This document shows positions 55,019 to 64,000 of a DNA stretch of 64,000 bases, one piece after another. How positions within the stretch are numbered: the first letter of the stretch is position 1; each line of letters opens with the position of its first letter. The stretch lies in contig PGXT01000002.1 in NCBI GenBank assembly GCA_002839285.1, forward strand, positions 34,767 through 98,766. The letters run 5' to 3'. Origin of the DNA: Spirochaetae bacterium HGW-Spirochaetae-5 (GTDB taxonomy: Bacteria > Spirochaetota > UBA4802 > UBA5550). Both the position numbers and the translations under genes were made by a program. Below the pieces are notes generated by a model. That model searched no databases and had not been told where the DNA came from. It was given only the letters and a program-made list of their open reading frames with translations.

Positions 55019-56864
55019 ATGAAAACTGATTTTTTAAAACTCGACAGCATAAAAAAGAAACTCTTTCTGGCCTCAATGCTTCTGGTACTGATACCGACTA
55101 TATGTATCCTTATCGTAGTATCAATATGGGTCAGCAGTAAAGGGAGAGAGGATTTTATTGCACGGGCAACAGGTGAAATTTCACAGGTCAACAATGTAAT
55201 AGACATTCTTCTGGATAATGCCATCTTAAATGTGGAAATGATGGGACAGCATCCCGCGGCTATCAGAATTGATAATTCCTTAAATAATTTTTCGAAAACA
55301 ACAGTCGAAACTGATTTAAAGAAAATAAAAAGAAATGAAATGGAGAGATCCTTATTTGATCACTTTACTCTAATTCAGAAAACTCATCCGGATTATCTGG
55401 AGGTCTTTCTTGGAACAAAATGGGGCGGATTTGTATCTAATGATGATTCCCCTCTTCGTGCCGGGTATGACCCGACTAAAAGACCATGGTATGCAGACGC
55501 GATGAAAAACCCCGGGAACCCGGTTATCTCAAAGGTATATCTCTCAACAAATGGCGAGAATGTAATCTCTGCCATGAAATCTTTCAAGGATAATACCGGT
55601 GAAGTTAAATTCATAGCCGGTATAGACATATCACTGAAAAGACTTACTGAAATTATAAATAATCTGAAGATCGGAAAAACCGGTTTTCTCATTCTTACAG
55701 AGAGCGATGGTACAGTTCTTGCCTTTCCCGGGAATAAAGAGATAATCTCAAAAAATATTTCCGGGCTTGGAATAAACGCACTTACGGAAGGACTGAAGTC
55801 AGACAATACTACAACTTATTTTCATCTTGAAGGGAAAGAGAGACTTGCCAGAATTATGACTACGCCAAAAGCAGGATGGAAAATAATAGGTATTATAGAA
55901 GAATCGGAAATTGCCGAAAGTGCAAGATCACTGAGGATACTTATTTATATTGTAGGAATTCTTTTTACGCTGGGGGCAATTTTTACAGGCTATTTTGCGG
56001 CGAAAAAAATTTCCGAGCCGATCACAGCAACGGCAGAAGTTCTGAATAAAACAGCCGAAGGTGATTTTACAAATAAAATAGATGTTCAATATGAATCAAG
56101 AAATGACGAAATAGGAACACTCGCGAGAAGTTTCAACACCTTTATAACCAAACAGCGCGAGTCCATGAAGCAGGTTTTAAGCGCCGCAAAAACAGTTAAA
56201 GGTGCATCATCTGAGATTAATTCCGGGAACCAGAACCTTGCCCAGAGAACACAGGAACAGGCTTCAACCATTGAGGAGATTTCTGCAAACATTGAAATGA
56301 TAACTGAAACACTTCAGATTACGGCAAAAAATTTCCATCAGGCTGACATTAATTCTAAAAAAACACTGGAAGTAGTTACAGAGGGTGAAAGCGCGATTTC
56401 TGAAACAATCAACGCCATGCAGCAGATAAAAAACAGCAGCACTTGCGCTTAATGCAGCTGTCGAAGCTGCCAGAGCCGGGGAACAGGGGAAAGGTTTTGC
56501 GGTAGTCGCATCTGAAGTAAGGAATCTGGCAGTCCGGACATCGGATTCATCTAAAAAGATTGAACAGCTGATCAAGGAGAGTCTTGAACGCGTTATACGT
56601 GGAGATGATCTTGTCCAGAAATCGGGCGAAATACTGAAGGGGATTGTCCATAACACAAAAGAGACTTCTGCAATTATTATGGAAATTGCAGCAGCAATGA
56701 ACGAGCAGAGCACCGGCATAGGGCAGATACATTCAGCGATTAACCAGATAAACGAGGTGACACAACAGAACGCCGCGCTTGGAGAGGAGCTCACAGCATC
56801 AAGTGACTCCATGAACAGCGAAGCAGAAGAACTTTCCGGGATGGTTTCGAGATTTAAGATTTAA
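55019..56864 (+). pseudogene. Methyl-accepting chemotaxis protein, internal deletion plus frameshift at the signalling tip
   Basis: A receptor with a membrane segment (about 14-38), a dCache-type sensor (KTHPDYLEVFLGTKWGGFVSN, RPWYADAMKNPGNPVISKVYL), a second membrane segment and HAMP. The cytoplasmic domain proceeds to AMQQIKNSS at about 56437, then reads into a stop (56452). In another frame [18 protein letters not shown] resumes and runs to SGMVSRFKI (stop 56864). About 20 residues before LALNAA are missing compared with the family. The start is ATG 55019 with AGGAGAG; an upstream ATG (54923) has none. Confidence 0.86.
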
Positions 56865-56908
56865 GACAGCCTTTATTATAAATCTATTCATTACCCACCT
56901 CCGGTGGC

Positions 56909-57129
56909 CCCCCAAACCCCCCGGAGGTGGGCTTTAAAAACCCGCTTCAAATTGAGCTAAAACTTCGATCATCTTAAATTTAATTTTATCACTTGAATTA
57001 TTCAGTTTAGTTTCCAATTCAATACTAATTATATAACACAGGGTAATACTGTTAATATGTTGTTCATTTTTAATTGAAATAAATTATTTATAATAAATTT
57101 TCTAAGCCCACCTCCGGGGGGTTTGGGGG
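56909..57129. repeat. MITE-like element with about 26-bp terminal inverted repeats (family D)
   Basis: The left end CCCCCAAACCCCCCGGAGG(TGGGCTT) at 56909-56934 and the right end AAGCCCACCTCCGGGGGTTT(GGGGG) at 57105-57129 are inverted copies that differ by one G in a G run. The 170 bp between are AT-rich and non-coding. The left end also folds on itself (CCCACCTCC/GGAGGTGGG, 56894-56931). No target duplication was clear. Confidence 0.7.
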
Positions 57130-57158
57130 ACTGTTGCGGGAACAGATTAATTTGGGAA

Positions 57159-57674
57159 TTATTGCGGATTATTTTTCAGGTATTCAACATATACCTTTCC
57201 TTCGCTGGGGAGGAAGATGAGCTTTCTCCCTTTGCTGCCGCCGACATCCTCTCCATGAAGAGAAACACCCTCCTGTTCAATAAGTTTTTTTGCCATGCTG
57301 ATATTCTGAAAACCGACTGAGACTCTTCTGCCCGATGACAAAGATTGTATTACATCCCCCCCTCCGAAGAGCATAAATTGTGCTGTTTTAAAATTTATCC
57401 CTTTCTGACGGAACTTTTCACGAACATAATAAAATGCATAATCTACATAATCCGGATCGGGTGAAACAGGAGGTGAATTGCTTATCACTTTATTTTTGTC
57501 CCGATGCTCGGGAAGCATGGCGTGAAAGATTGCGCCGGTTCTTTTATCCGGAGAGTAAACAGTTATAGCCACACATGAACCGAGTATAGTCATAACGGGC
57601 ATATCTTTTGAACTGACAATAAGCTGCCCGGGATTCAGGAAAAAGTGTTCTTCAAATTTTCTTTTGATATACAT
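57159..57674 (-). CDS. cheD: Second CheD-type chemoreceptor deamidase
   Basis: A 171-residue CheD homologue, diverged from the copy at 13657. VMTILGSCVAITVYS has the catalytic cysteine and GAIFHAMLPEH the histidine; FMLFGGGDVI corresponds to the conserved GG loop. Its ATG is next to the stop of the CheW-CheR gene, with AGGAAGGT upstream, so it belongs to the second chemosensory cluster. Confidence 0.9.
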   Translation of the reverse strand: MYIKRKFEEHFFLNPGQLIVSSKDMPVMTILGSCVAITVYSPDKRTGAIFHAMLPEHRDKNKVISNSPPVSPDPDYVDYAFYYVREKFRQKGINFKTAQFMLFGGGDVIQSLSSGRRVSVGFQNISMAKKLIEQEGVSLHGEDVGGSKGRKLIFLPSEGKVYVEYLKNNPQ

Positions 57675-58964
57675 CTATACCTTCCTGTAAATTGTTGCAG
57701 CAGCAGGCCGGAGCGGGAGATTGTATCCCGACATTGTTTCGGAGTGTCCGATTATAAGAAATCCCCCCTTATTCAGATGTCCGGCTAATCGTCCCAGTAT
57801 TTTTTCCTGATTCTCTTTATCAAAGTATATCATTGCGTTTCTGAAAAAAATAATATCAAAACTTTCACTGAAGGGATATCTCTCATCCATAAGATTCATA
57901 AAGTGAAAATCAGCAGATGCCCTTAGTTCCGGAACAACTCTTACCAGATCGCTCTTCTCTCCCTTCCCTTTCATAAAATATTTTTTTTTGTAATCATGAG
58001 GAAGATTACTTATTCTCGATTCGTGATAAACGCCCCGCGCCGCCGCATTGACGACCTTTGTAGAGATATCGGTTCCGGTAATCCTGTATGAATATGAACT
58101 GATATTATTGTTCCTTGAAAATTCATTAAGTATAATTGATATAGTATAAGCCTCCTCGCCGGTTGAACAGGCCGAGCTTAGTACCCTGATCGGTTTTTTA
58201 ACACCGGCTCCCTTCTCTTCCAGCAGCTGATGGAGCGCGGTATTATACAGATAATCAAAGTGCTGTTTCTCCCGGAAAAAACTTGTTTCATGAGTAGAGA
58301 CAAGATCGGCAAATATATGGAGTTCATCAGCGCCTTTTTTCTCATCTGTAATAAACTTATAATATTCAGTATAACTTTTAAAACCTAGAGCGTTTAACCG
58401 TTTAGAGAGGCGACTTGTGAGAAGCACCTTTTTTACCGGAGGCATTTTTATGCCGAAATTTTTTTCAATCAATGAACTGAAATCCAGTCTCTCCTTTTCG
58501 CTCATCAGATCCTCTTCGGAAAATGCCTTATCTACATTGAGAATTACCACAAAATCATCATCCCTTTTCCCTATACCGTTAATAAGTTCGGTACTGAGCT
58601 TCATCCCGACTTTCGGCGGAGGCTCGATCTGATCGGCTTCGAATCTGAGCACCCCTTTTACAGCATCGACTAATGCTCCTACAATTACCATTTCATCATC
58701 GTAATTTGCTTCGACAATTATTATAGCCGTGTCATCCGTAATTGCAGCGCTGTTCATTCCGAACTTTGTCCGGAAATTCATAACTGTAACAACACTCCCT
58801 CTGAGATTAAGCACACCGGCAACATAGACAGGAGTACAGGGAATCGGAGTAATATTAGTATAAGAAAGAACCTCTCTTGTTTTTAATACATCAAAAGCGA
58901 ATATCTTCCCATCAAGAAGGAATGAAAGATATTGAGCCCCCTCATTATTCATTTCATTGTTCAT
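57675..58964 (-). CDS. CheW-CheR fusion protein
   Basis: A 429-residue protein. Residues about 10-155 are a CheW domain (YLSFLLDGKIFAFDVLKTREVL, YVAGVLNLRGSVVTVMNF, DDDFVVILNVDKAFSEEDL). Residues about 160-429 are a full CheR: helical subdomain, DLVSTHETSFFREKQHFDYL, SAM site RVLSSACSTGEEAYTIS, TGTDISTKVVNAAARGVY and IIFFRNAMIYFDK. CheW-CheR fusions are reported in spirochaete chemotaxis systems. The start is ATG 58964 with AGGGGGAGC. Confidence 0.92.
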   Translation of the reverse strand: MNNEMNNEGAQYLSFLLDGKIFAFDVLKTREVLSYTNITPIPCTPVYVAGVLNLRGSVVTVMNFRTKFGMNSAAITDDTAIIIVEANYDDEMVIVGALVDAVKGVLRFEADQIEPPPKVGMKLSTELINGIGKRDDDFVVILNVDKAFSEEDLMSEKERLDFSSLIEKNFGIKMPPVKKVLLTSRLSKRLNALGFKSYTEYYKFITDEKKGADELHIFADLVSTHETSFFREKQHFDYLYNTALHQLLEEKGAGVKKPIRVLSSACSTGEEAYTISIILNEFSRNNNISSYSYRITGTDISTKVVNAAARGVYHESRISNLPHDYKKKYFMKGKGEKSDLVRVVPELRASADFHFMNLMDERYPFSESFDIIFFRNAMIYFDKENQEKILGRLAGHLNKGGFLIIGHSETMSGYNLPLRPAAATIYRKV

Positions 58965-58977
58965 ATTGCTCCCCCTG

Positions 58978-60606
58978 TTAACTGATTCTTTCGAAATCTG
59001 AATCTTCAGAATCACCAAGATTCAGCACAACGCCGCTGCCGGTCTGTTTTACATTCTGCTTAAGATGGATTCCGCTGCCGTTTCCATTCCCTTTACCATT
59101 ACCCTTGCCGTTTCCATTACCGTTTCCGCTGTTTGAATATGAATTTTTACCATGGAATATATCACCATGCGATTTTATCAGATGCGGATTAGGATGATAC
59201 ATATTCCTGGCCGGTTTATTTACATTATCATTTGAAGCACTGCTCTTTTCACCTGTTTTCAGATAATTCACAGCATCCTGCATATAGACTGTCTGAGCTG
59301 AAAGTTGTTCAGCAGTTGCGGCAAGTTCTTCAGCTCCCGATGCATTCTGCTGCACAACACTGTTCAGCTGCTGTACTGCAATATTAATCTGCTGAGCTCC
59401 GTTTGCCTGTTCACTGCTTGCTGCGTTAATTTCAGCAACAAGTTCTGAAGTCTTCTGAATATCGGGAACCAGTTTATCCAGCATCTCACCGGCCTTTTCA
59501 GCTATGGCGACACTTGACCCTGAAAGCTGACTTATCTCACCAGCGGCGACCTGACTGCGCTCTGCCAGTTTCTGAACCTCACTTGCAACTACAGCAAATC
59601 CGCGGCCATGCTCACCCGCGCGCGCCGCCTCGATTGATGCGTTCAGAGAGAGAAGATTCGTCTGACGTGCAATCTCCTGGATTATAGAAATTTTATCAGC
59701 AATATTCTTCATTGCGCTGACGGTGTGCCGCATTGCTTCACCGCTCTCTTTAGCGTCAATTGCGCTTTTACTGGCTATACGTTCTGTCTGAGCGGCATTG
59801 TCAGCATTCTGCCTGATTGTTGCTGCCATCTGCTCTACGGCTGAAGATATCTCCTCCACACTCGCTGCCTGTTCATTCGCGCCCTGCGAGAGCTCCTCTG
59901 ATGATGAGGATATCTGCTCAGTTCCGGACCTGACATTTTCTGAAGAAGATTCAATACCTGTAACAACATTCATAACAGATCGCGTAAGAATCAGAGATGC
60001 AATAATTGATACAACCATTGCCGCTATAATTGATATAACCATAACTAATGTTATCATCTGCGTAACATTCTCGCTCTTATCATGTGACAGCTTTGCCTGT
60101 TCATTAGCTATTTTCACCATTTCTTTAAGAGACGGCCCTATTTTTTCAGTAAAAATCGGAGCTGCAATACTTACAATTCTGTTAACTTCATCAATATTTC
60201 CCGCTCTGGAATAGGGCAGCAGCCTGTTTACAGCTTCTTTGTAGCTTTTAATACTGATCTCCAGAATCTCTGCAAGCTCCCTCTCTCTCCCTGTATCTGT
60301 CATATTTTTGTAACTTTCAATATCCTTGATATATCCGGTATAGGTTTTCTCGATTTCATTTTCATGAAATATTTTTTCTTCAAGTGTCGGAACCGTCATA
60401 TGTTTAAGAATATTGACTCTCAGGATTAATCCTTTGTTTTCCAGTTCATTTGTAAATTTTATCTCTGTAAGATTAACACTATAAAGATCATCAATCATTT
60501 CATCAATTCTGCTTGTACCGATATAGCCGACAAGACCGACAACCAGTGTAACCATTGCTGTCAGCATAAATGTAAGCAATAACTTCCCTTTAATACCCAT
60601 TTTCAT
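58978..60606 (-). CDS. Methyl-accepting chemotaxis protein with Gly/Asn/Lys-rich tail
   Basis: A 542-residue receptor. Two membrane segments (about 9-28 and 185-208) flank a four-helix-bundle type sensor; no full HAMP is evident before the signalling domain, whose tip reads [39 protein letters not shown]. The C-terminus adds about 80 residues with a [17 protein letters not shown] tract (DNA repeat near 59080-59130), a likely flexible tether. AGGAGGA precedes the ATG. Part of the CheA/CheW-CheR cluster. Confidence 0.92.
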   Translation of the reverse strand: MKMGIKGKLLLTFMLTAMVTLVVGLVGYIGTSRIDEMIDDLYSVNLTEIKFTNELENKGLILRVNILKHMTVPTLEEKIFHENEIEKTYTGYIKDIESYKNMTDTGRERELAEILEISIKSYKEAVNRLLPYSRAGNIDEVNRIVSIAAPIFTEKIGPSLKEMVKIANEQAKLSHDKSENVTQMITLVMVISIIAAMVVSIIASLILTRSVMNVVTGIESSSENVRSGTEQISSSSEELSQGANEQAASVEEISSAVEQMAATIRQNADNAAQTERIASKSAIDAKESGEAMRHTVSAMKNIADKISIIQEIARQTNLLSLNASIEAARAGEHGRGFAVVASEVQKLAERSQVAAGEISQLSGSSVAIAEKAGEMLDKLVPDIQKTSELVAEINAASSEQANGAQQINIAVQQLNSVVQQNASGAEELAATAEQLSAQTVYMQDAVNYLKTGEKSSASNDNVNKPARNMYHPNPHLIKSHGDIFHGKNSYSNSGNGNGNGKGNGKGNGNGSGIHLKQNVKQTGSGVVLNLGDSEDSDFERIS

Positions 60607-60648
60607 AAATTCCTCCTTTTAACTGATTGTGAATGATTCGGTTTTCCA

Positions 60649-62583
60649 TCATTGATAAAAATTATGACTATTCCCATCGGCGGTACTTATCAGATCTTTC
60701 ACAATCGCAGCCGCGTCGAGTATAAGAGCCACTGAACCATCACCAAGTATTGTTGCTCCGGCAATCATATCCCGGTTATGGCTCCCCTTAGCGAGAGGCT
60801 TAACCACCGTCTGATATTTACCGATTACTTTATCCACAAGAAATCCGTACCTTATATTGTCAATCTCAGTTATAACAATGTGCGGAAACTCATGAGTATC
60901 TCCATTCAATTTGAAAACTCTTCGAAGGTCGATGCAAGGAATCAAATCACCGCGGAGATTAATTATAAACTGTCCATCCCCCTCCTCCCGCTCAGCCTTT
61001 GTAAAATCAAGGCACTCCCTGACATTGGAAAGATTCAGAATAAACAGCCTCCCTCCAAGCTCCACCATAAACCCGTCGATTATCGCAAGAGTAAGCGGAA
61101 TTGTAAGTGTAACAGTTGTACCCGCACCCTCGGTGCTTTCGATATCGATACTCCCCCGAAGTTTTTCGATATTACGTTTCACTACATCCATCCCCACACC
61201 GCGGCCTGAGATATCAGTTGTAACCTCGGCAGTGGAAAAACCGGGCTCGAAAATAAGATTGAATATATGACGGTCATCGTATTCACCGGTTCCGATAAGT
61301 TCTCTCTCTATGCCGCGCTGTCGTATCTTTTCACGGTTCAATCCCGCTCCGTCATCGGAAACTTTTATCTTAACATTTGATCCGGCATACTCCGCCACCA
61401 GACTGATTGTTCCGGTATCATCTTTGCCCGATTCTTTTCTTTCCTGAGGTTTTTCTATTCCGTGATCAGCGGAGTTTCTTATAAGATGCATAAGGGGATC
61501 ACGAAGCCCCTCCATAACATTCTTATCCAGCTCGGTTTCGCCTCCGGAAGTTACTACCTTCATTTTTTTATTCAGTGCCGTTGAGAGATCATAAATCAGT
61601 CTCTGAAATCCGTTAAAGGTATCGGAGAGAGGAACCATGCGTATACTCATTGTTCCAAGGTGCTCCGCAATTGATATAAACTCCGGCATCCGGGCACGCG
61701 TAGACTCCTGGTTGAGTCTTGCTTGCAGAGTTACAAGTTCCCCCACGACATTAACAAGCGTGTCCAGTTTCTCATTCTTTACACGGATTGATATGGCATC
61801 AATTTTACGTCTATCGGATATTATCCCGTCACCGGCCCGTCTGGACATACCCCTCTTCTGAACTATCTCCTTCGGCAGTGAGACATCCTCTTTCAGGAAG
61901 AAAGCATTATTAACATAGAATCCGTTTACAGTTTTAATTATCAGCTCTGAATAATCCTCTGCGAAAACAAAAACATCTTTTATTGCTTTTACCCCTTTAT
62001 CAGTATAAAGATCAATTATCCAGTTAACATAGCAGCGTTCCGGATCAAGATCATCAAAATCCGGGATCGATCCTGTATCAATCCTTACGCTGCATCTCCC
62101 CAGAGCAGCCAGTTCATGAAGAAGCGGTTCGATCTTCATAGTCCGTTGAAAGATATCCGGTGCAGGCATAAAAATAATTTTATAATGCTCTTCAGTGAGT
62201 GGAAGCTCCGGAACAGCGATACCGGCATTTTCACTCTGCGGATCCTTACATGGTTCATCCATGTCGCGGCAGGTTTTACCCCCAGTAACACTTTTAAGTT
62301 CATCAAGAATCTCATTCCTTAGATTGATCTCATCGTCCGAATCTGTTCCATCAATAAGTGATATCATACAGTCTTTGGCTTTTAGAGTAAGGCCAATAAT
62401 TCTATTGTCAGCTTTAAATACACCTTTTCTCATGCAGTCAAAAATGCTTTCAAGGTCATGGGTAAATCTCGCAAGTTCATCGAAGCCGCACATGCTCCCG
62501 GAACCAATCAGCGGGATGTCAATCTGTGAGAGAAGTTCATGGGCTTCCTCTCTGAATACTTCTTTTATAGATTCAAGTTCCAT
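60649..62583 (-). CDS. cheA: Chemotaxis histidine kinase CheA with truncated Hpt domain
   Basis: A 644-residue kinase. The dimerisation helix (KLDTLVNVVGELVTLQARLNQ), HATPase (LRDPLMHLIRNSADHGIEKP, DDGAGLN, GRGVGMDVV) and C-terminal CheW-like domain are complete. The N-terminal Hpt domain is short: after EEAHELLSQI it runs DIPLIGSGSMCGFDEL, so the segment with the phosphorylated His (HTIKG-type, ahead of GSGSM) is missing, roughly 25 residues and in frame. As read it could not accept phosphate at the standard site. Four other genes here show similar internal losses. Confidence 0.92.
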   Translation of the reverse strand: MELESIKEVFREEAHELLSQIDIPLIGSGSMCGFDELARFTHDLESIFDCMRKGVFKADNRIIGLTLKAKDCMISLIDGTDSDDEINLRNEILDELKSVTGGKTCRDMDEPCKDPQSENAGIAVPELPLTEEHYKIIFMPAPDIFQRTMKIEPLLHELAALGRCSVRIDTGSIPDFDDLDPERCYVNWIIDLYTDKGVKAIKDVFVFAEDYSELIIKTVNGFYVNNAFFLKEDVSLPKEIVQKRGMSRRAGDGIISDRRKIDAISIRVKNEKLDTLVNVVGELVTLQARLNQESTRARMPEFISIAEHLGTMSIRMVPLSDTFNGFQRLIYDLSTALNKKMKVVTSGGETELDKNVMEGLRDPLMHLIRNSADHGIEKPQERKESGKDDTGTISLVAEYAGSNVKIKVSDDGAGLNREKIRQRGIERELIGTGEYDDRHIFNLIFEPGFSTAEVTTDISGRGVGMDVVKRNIEKLRGSIDIESTEGAGTTVTLTIPLTLAIIDGFMVELGGRLFILNLSNVRECLDFTKAEREEGDGQFIINLRGDLIPCIDLRRVFKLNGDTHEFPHIVITEIDNIRYGFLVDKVIGKYQTVVKPLAKGSHNRDMIAGATILGDGSVALILDAAAIVKDLISTADGNSHNFYQ

Positions 62584-62585
62584 AA

Positions 62586-62909
62586 TCAGCCATCCTCAAT
62601 TTCGAAAAGACTATTAACATCAACACCGCATTCAGACGCAGTAACCATAAATCCCGATTGAACAGCGGGCTTGAGAACAATCATTGGCCTGTTCTCTGTT
62701 TTTAATTTTTCATTGAAGGCTATAAGGAGCTGTATAAAGGTTATATCGGTCTCATCCACTTCAGATAGATCCAGATAGTATCTCTCAGCAGGGAGCTGGC
62801 TAATTTTAAAAAGTGCGGATTTTATTCTCGAGGAGAAACGTATTGAAGTATCCTTTCCGAATGAAACATATAATGAACCATTTTTTCTTTTACATGATAT
62901 TATAGCCAT
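62586..62909 (-). CDS. STAS-domain protein of the chemosensory cluster
   Basis: A 107-residue STAS-like protein. The loop reads DLSEVDETDITFIQLLIAFNEKL: the usual phosphorylatable Ser is replaced by an Asp-Ile-Thr context (T or D), a variant seen in STAS proteins next to CheA operons. Its stop is 2 bp from the cheA start, so it is cotranscribed. A role in receptor or kinase control is inferred from position only. Confidence 0.82.
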   Translation of the reverse strand: MAIISCKRKNGSLYVSFGKDTSIRFSSRIKSALFKISQLPAERYYLDLSEVDETDITFIQLLIAFNEKLKTENRPMIVLKPAVQSGFMVTASECGVDVNSLFEIEDG

Positions 62910-63210
62910 ATATTACCTGCAGCGCCTTTCTCATTTTTTTTAAATTCTAAACCGGATTGTTTTATTTTCCAATATAAGTGGAGTGTATAAAAAAGTTAAT
63001 TTTTTGTAAAAAAAATGCTTATTTTTTAATTATTTCAGCATCCAAACAAGACAAAATCAATTTTATGTTTACTTTATTTACTGCAAATTCGACTTAGCAG
63101 TCGGAGAGTGAATAAATCCTTGACAGAGGGGATAATAAATTGATATAAAAATGCCGGATAAAAATACGATCTTAACCGTTTAAGACTCTGACTTCGTTTT
63201 TAAATCTGTA
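62910..63210. other. Intergenic region upstream of the second chemosensory operon
   Basis: About 300 bp, AT-rich. A TTGACA (63120-63125) with TATAAA 18 bp later points on the plus strand but no gene follows, so it was not called. No sigma-28 motif was found for the minus-strand operon. Confidence 0.45.
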
Positions 63211-63840
63211 CTACTTCTGCTGAATCAGAGCAAGCTTCACGGCAAGCCCGGCAAAGACCGAACCGGCAAGAATATTCAGCACCCTGTCAACACGCGCTGA
63301 TTTTGTGAGAAGTCTCCCTGCAGCTCCGGCAAGCATACTTATTAATCCGAAGATAATGATAGTGGCCAGAATAAATATAAATCCGAGCAGAAACATCTGA
63401 ATGGTGATTGCCCCCTTCGACGCATCGGTAAACTGAGGGAGAAAAGCCATAAAGAAGATTGAGACTTTCGGGTTGGTGATGTTCATAATTATTCCGCGGC
63501 TGTAAAGATTCCACGATGAGAGTTTTACGCTCTCCTTAACCTCAAGTTTTGATGATGAAGCGCTGAATGCCTGATACGCCAGAAAAAGCAGATACCCCGC
63601 ACCTATATATTTAAGCGTGTTAAAAGCAATAACCGATGTCTGGAATATCGCCGCAACACCCAGAGATACAATTGTGGTATGGAATATTAATCCTGTGCAG
63701 AGACCCAGTGTTATTTTAAAACCGGCGGATCTGCCGAACAACATCGACTGAGTCAGCACAAAAAGATTGTCCGGCCCCGGTGCGAGCGCAAGCAATATCG
63801 AAGCTGTTGAAAACAAAAGAAGTGTGTTGTAGTCCTGCAT
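63211..63840 (-). CDS. LysE/RhtB family amino-acid exporter
   Basis: A 209-residue inner-membrane protein with about six membrane segments. The family signature ALAPGPDNLFVLTQSMLFGRSAGFKITLGLCTG is near the N-terminus. The exported amino acid is not predictable. Monocistronic here. Confidence 0.9.
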   Translation of the reverse strand: MQDYNTLLLFSTASILLALAPGPDNLFVLTQSMLFGRSAGFKITLGLCTGLIFHTTIVSLGVAAIFQTSVIAFNTLKYIGAGYLLFLAYQAFSASSSKLEVKESVKLSSWNLYSRGIIMNITNPKVSIFFMAFLPQFTDASKGAITIQMFLLGFIFILATIIIFGLISMLAGAAGRLLTKSARVDRVLNILAGSVFAGLAVKLALIQQK

Positions 63841-63894
63841 AATGTCTCCATGATTTCATTTTTTTATCAAGGCTCAACATTAACAGGTTTAAGC

Positions 63895-63936
63895 CTTATT
63901 TGAGGGTGTCTGATTTTTTGTGTAAACAGCCTTTGA
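63895..63936. repeat. Likely terminal inverted repeat of an IS256-type element
   Basis: TGAGGGTGTCTGATTTTTTG followed by TGTAAACAG lies just outside the stop of the transposase fragment. A T-run plus TGTAAAC with GTGTC is common at IS256-family ends. The other end is outside the window. Confidence 0.5.
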
Positions 63937-64000
63937 TCACATCGGCACCCTATCGCCAAAATGAATGGCGAACTGGTTTAAAGCTGCACCCCAATTCCTT
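63937..64000 (-). mobile_element. 3' end of an IS256-family transposase gene (cut by the window edge)
   Basis: The last 64 bp encode, on the minus strand, the C-terminus RNWGAALNQFAIHFGDRVPM and a TGA stop (63937-63939). The WGAALNQFAI(H)FGDR pattern is the conserved end of IS256-type transposases (IRNWG..LNQFAI.FEDR). The rest lies beyond the window, so it cannot be judged whether the element is intact. Confidence 0.8.

Noticed and set aside
57675..58964. CheW-CheR fusion as another deletion product
   Set aside because: Both domains are complete, in frame, and such fusions are known in spirochaetes; kept as natural, although the other deletions call for caution.
63119..63148. TTGACA-N18-TATAAA on the plus strand
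   Set aside because: No plus-strand gene or RNA signature follows; chance match in AT-rich DNA is likely.

Overview
This 64 kb window looks like chromosome from a member of the Spirochaetota. The main clue is one long minus-strand run in the order flbD-fliL-fliN/Y-fliO-fliP-fliQ-fliR-flhB-flhA-flhF-flhG-whiG-fapA, as in spirochaete motility operons. Supporting clues are a CheW-CheR fusion, a spirochaete-style yicC-remA-gmk-rpoZ-miaA-hfq group, and AT-rich gaps with moderately GC-poor genes. TTG starts are common. A finer placement is not possible from sequence reading alone.

Layout. 1-3.2 kb (minus): RNase Y, CoaD, an NlpC/P60 lipoprotein and a STAS protein. 3.6-7.7 kb (plus): ArgJ, a FlgO/TolB-like outer-membrane protein, the anti-sigma factor FlgM behind a near-consensus sigma-28 promoter, and an iron-ADH-fold protein that has lost its metal ligands. 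7.7-31.9 kb (minus): CheW; a membrane protein; a 29-residue ribosome-associated protein; an SPFH-like protein; hfq-miaA-rpoZ-gmk-remA-yicC; cheD-cheR; then the flagellar export and regulation operon up to flbD, preceded by a MAF-like (DUF115) gene and a TetR regulator. motA, motB and fliM, often found in this block, are absent from it. 32.4-45.2 kb: tsaE-tsaB, a PilZ-like protein, a Lys/Ala/Pro-rich protein, a ~0.9 kb stretch with no gene, der, recR-ybaB-dnaX, tRNA-Ser(GGA), a solute-binding protein, ndk, a HepT-MntA toxin-antitoxin pair, tRNA-Leu(GAG) and lon. 45.2-49.9 kb: a Gld-like ABC system with a DUF4340 protein. 50-64 kb: cupin and VOC proteins, an unannotated 57-residue gene with a probable sigma-28 promoter, a class III cyclase, two chemoreceptor genes, and a second chemosensory cluster (STAS-CheA-MCP-CheW/CheR-CheD). 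It ends with LysE and the 3' end of an IS256-type transposase.

Regulation. whiG (sigma-28), flgM and two candidate sigma-28 promoters form a visible late-flagellar circuit.

Most striking observation. Five otherwise well-conserved genes (dnaX, lon, a solute-binding protein gene, an mcp and cheA) each lack a short internal segment. In four the reading frame is also broken. In cheA the loss is in frame and removes the phospho-accepting histidine. Because dnaX is essential, an assembly or sequence artefact is the first explanation to test, but the repetition of one lesion type is notable. In addition, miaA and fapA have conserved N-termini with no ATG/GTG/TTG in frame.

Intergenic regions carry at least four families of GC-rich hairpin repeats. 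They are likely REP/MITE-like elements.
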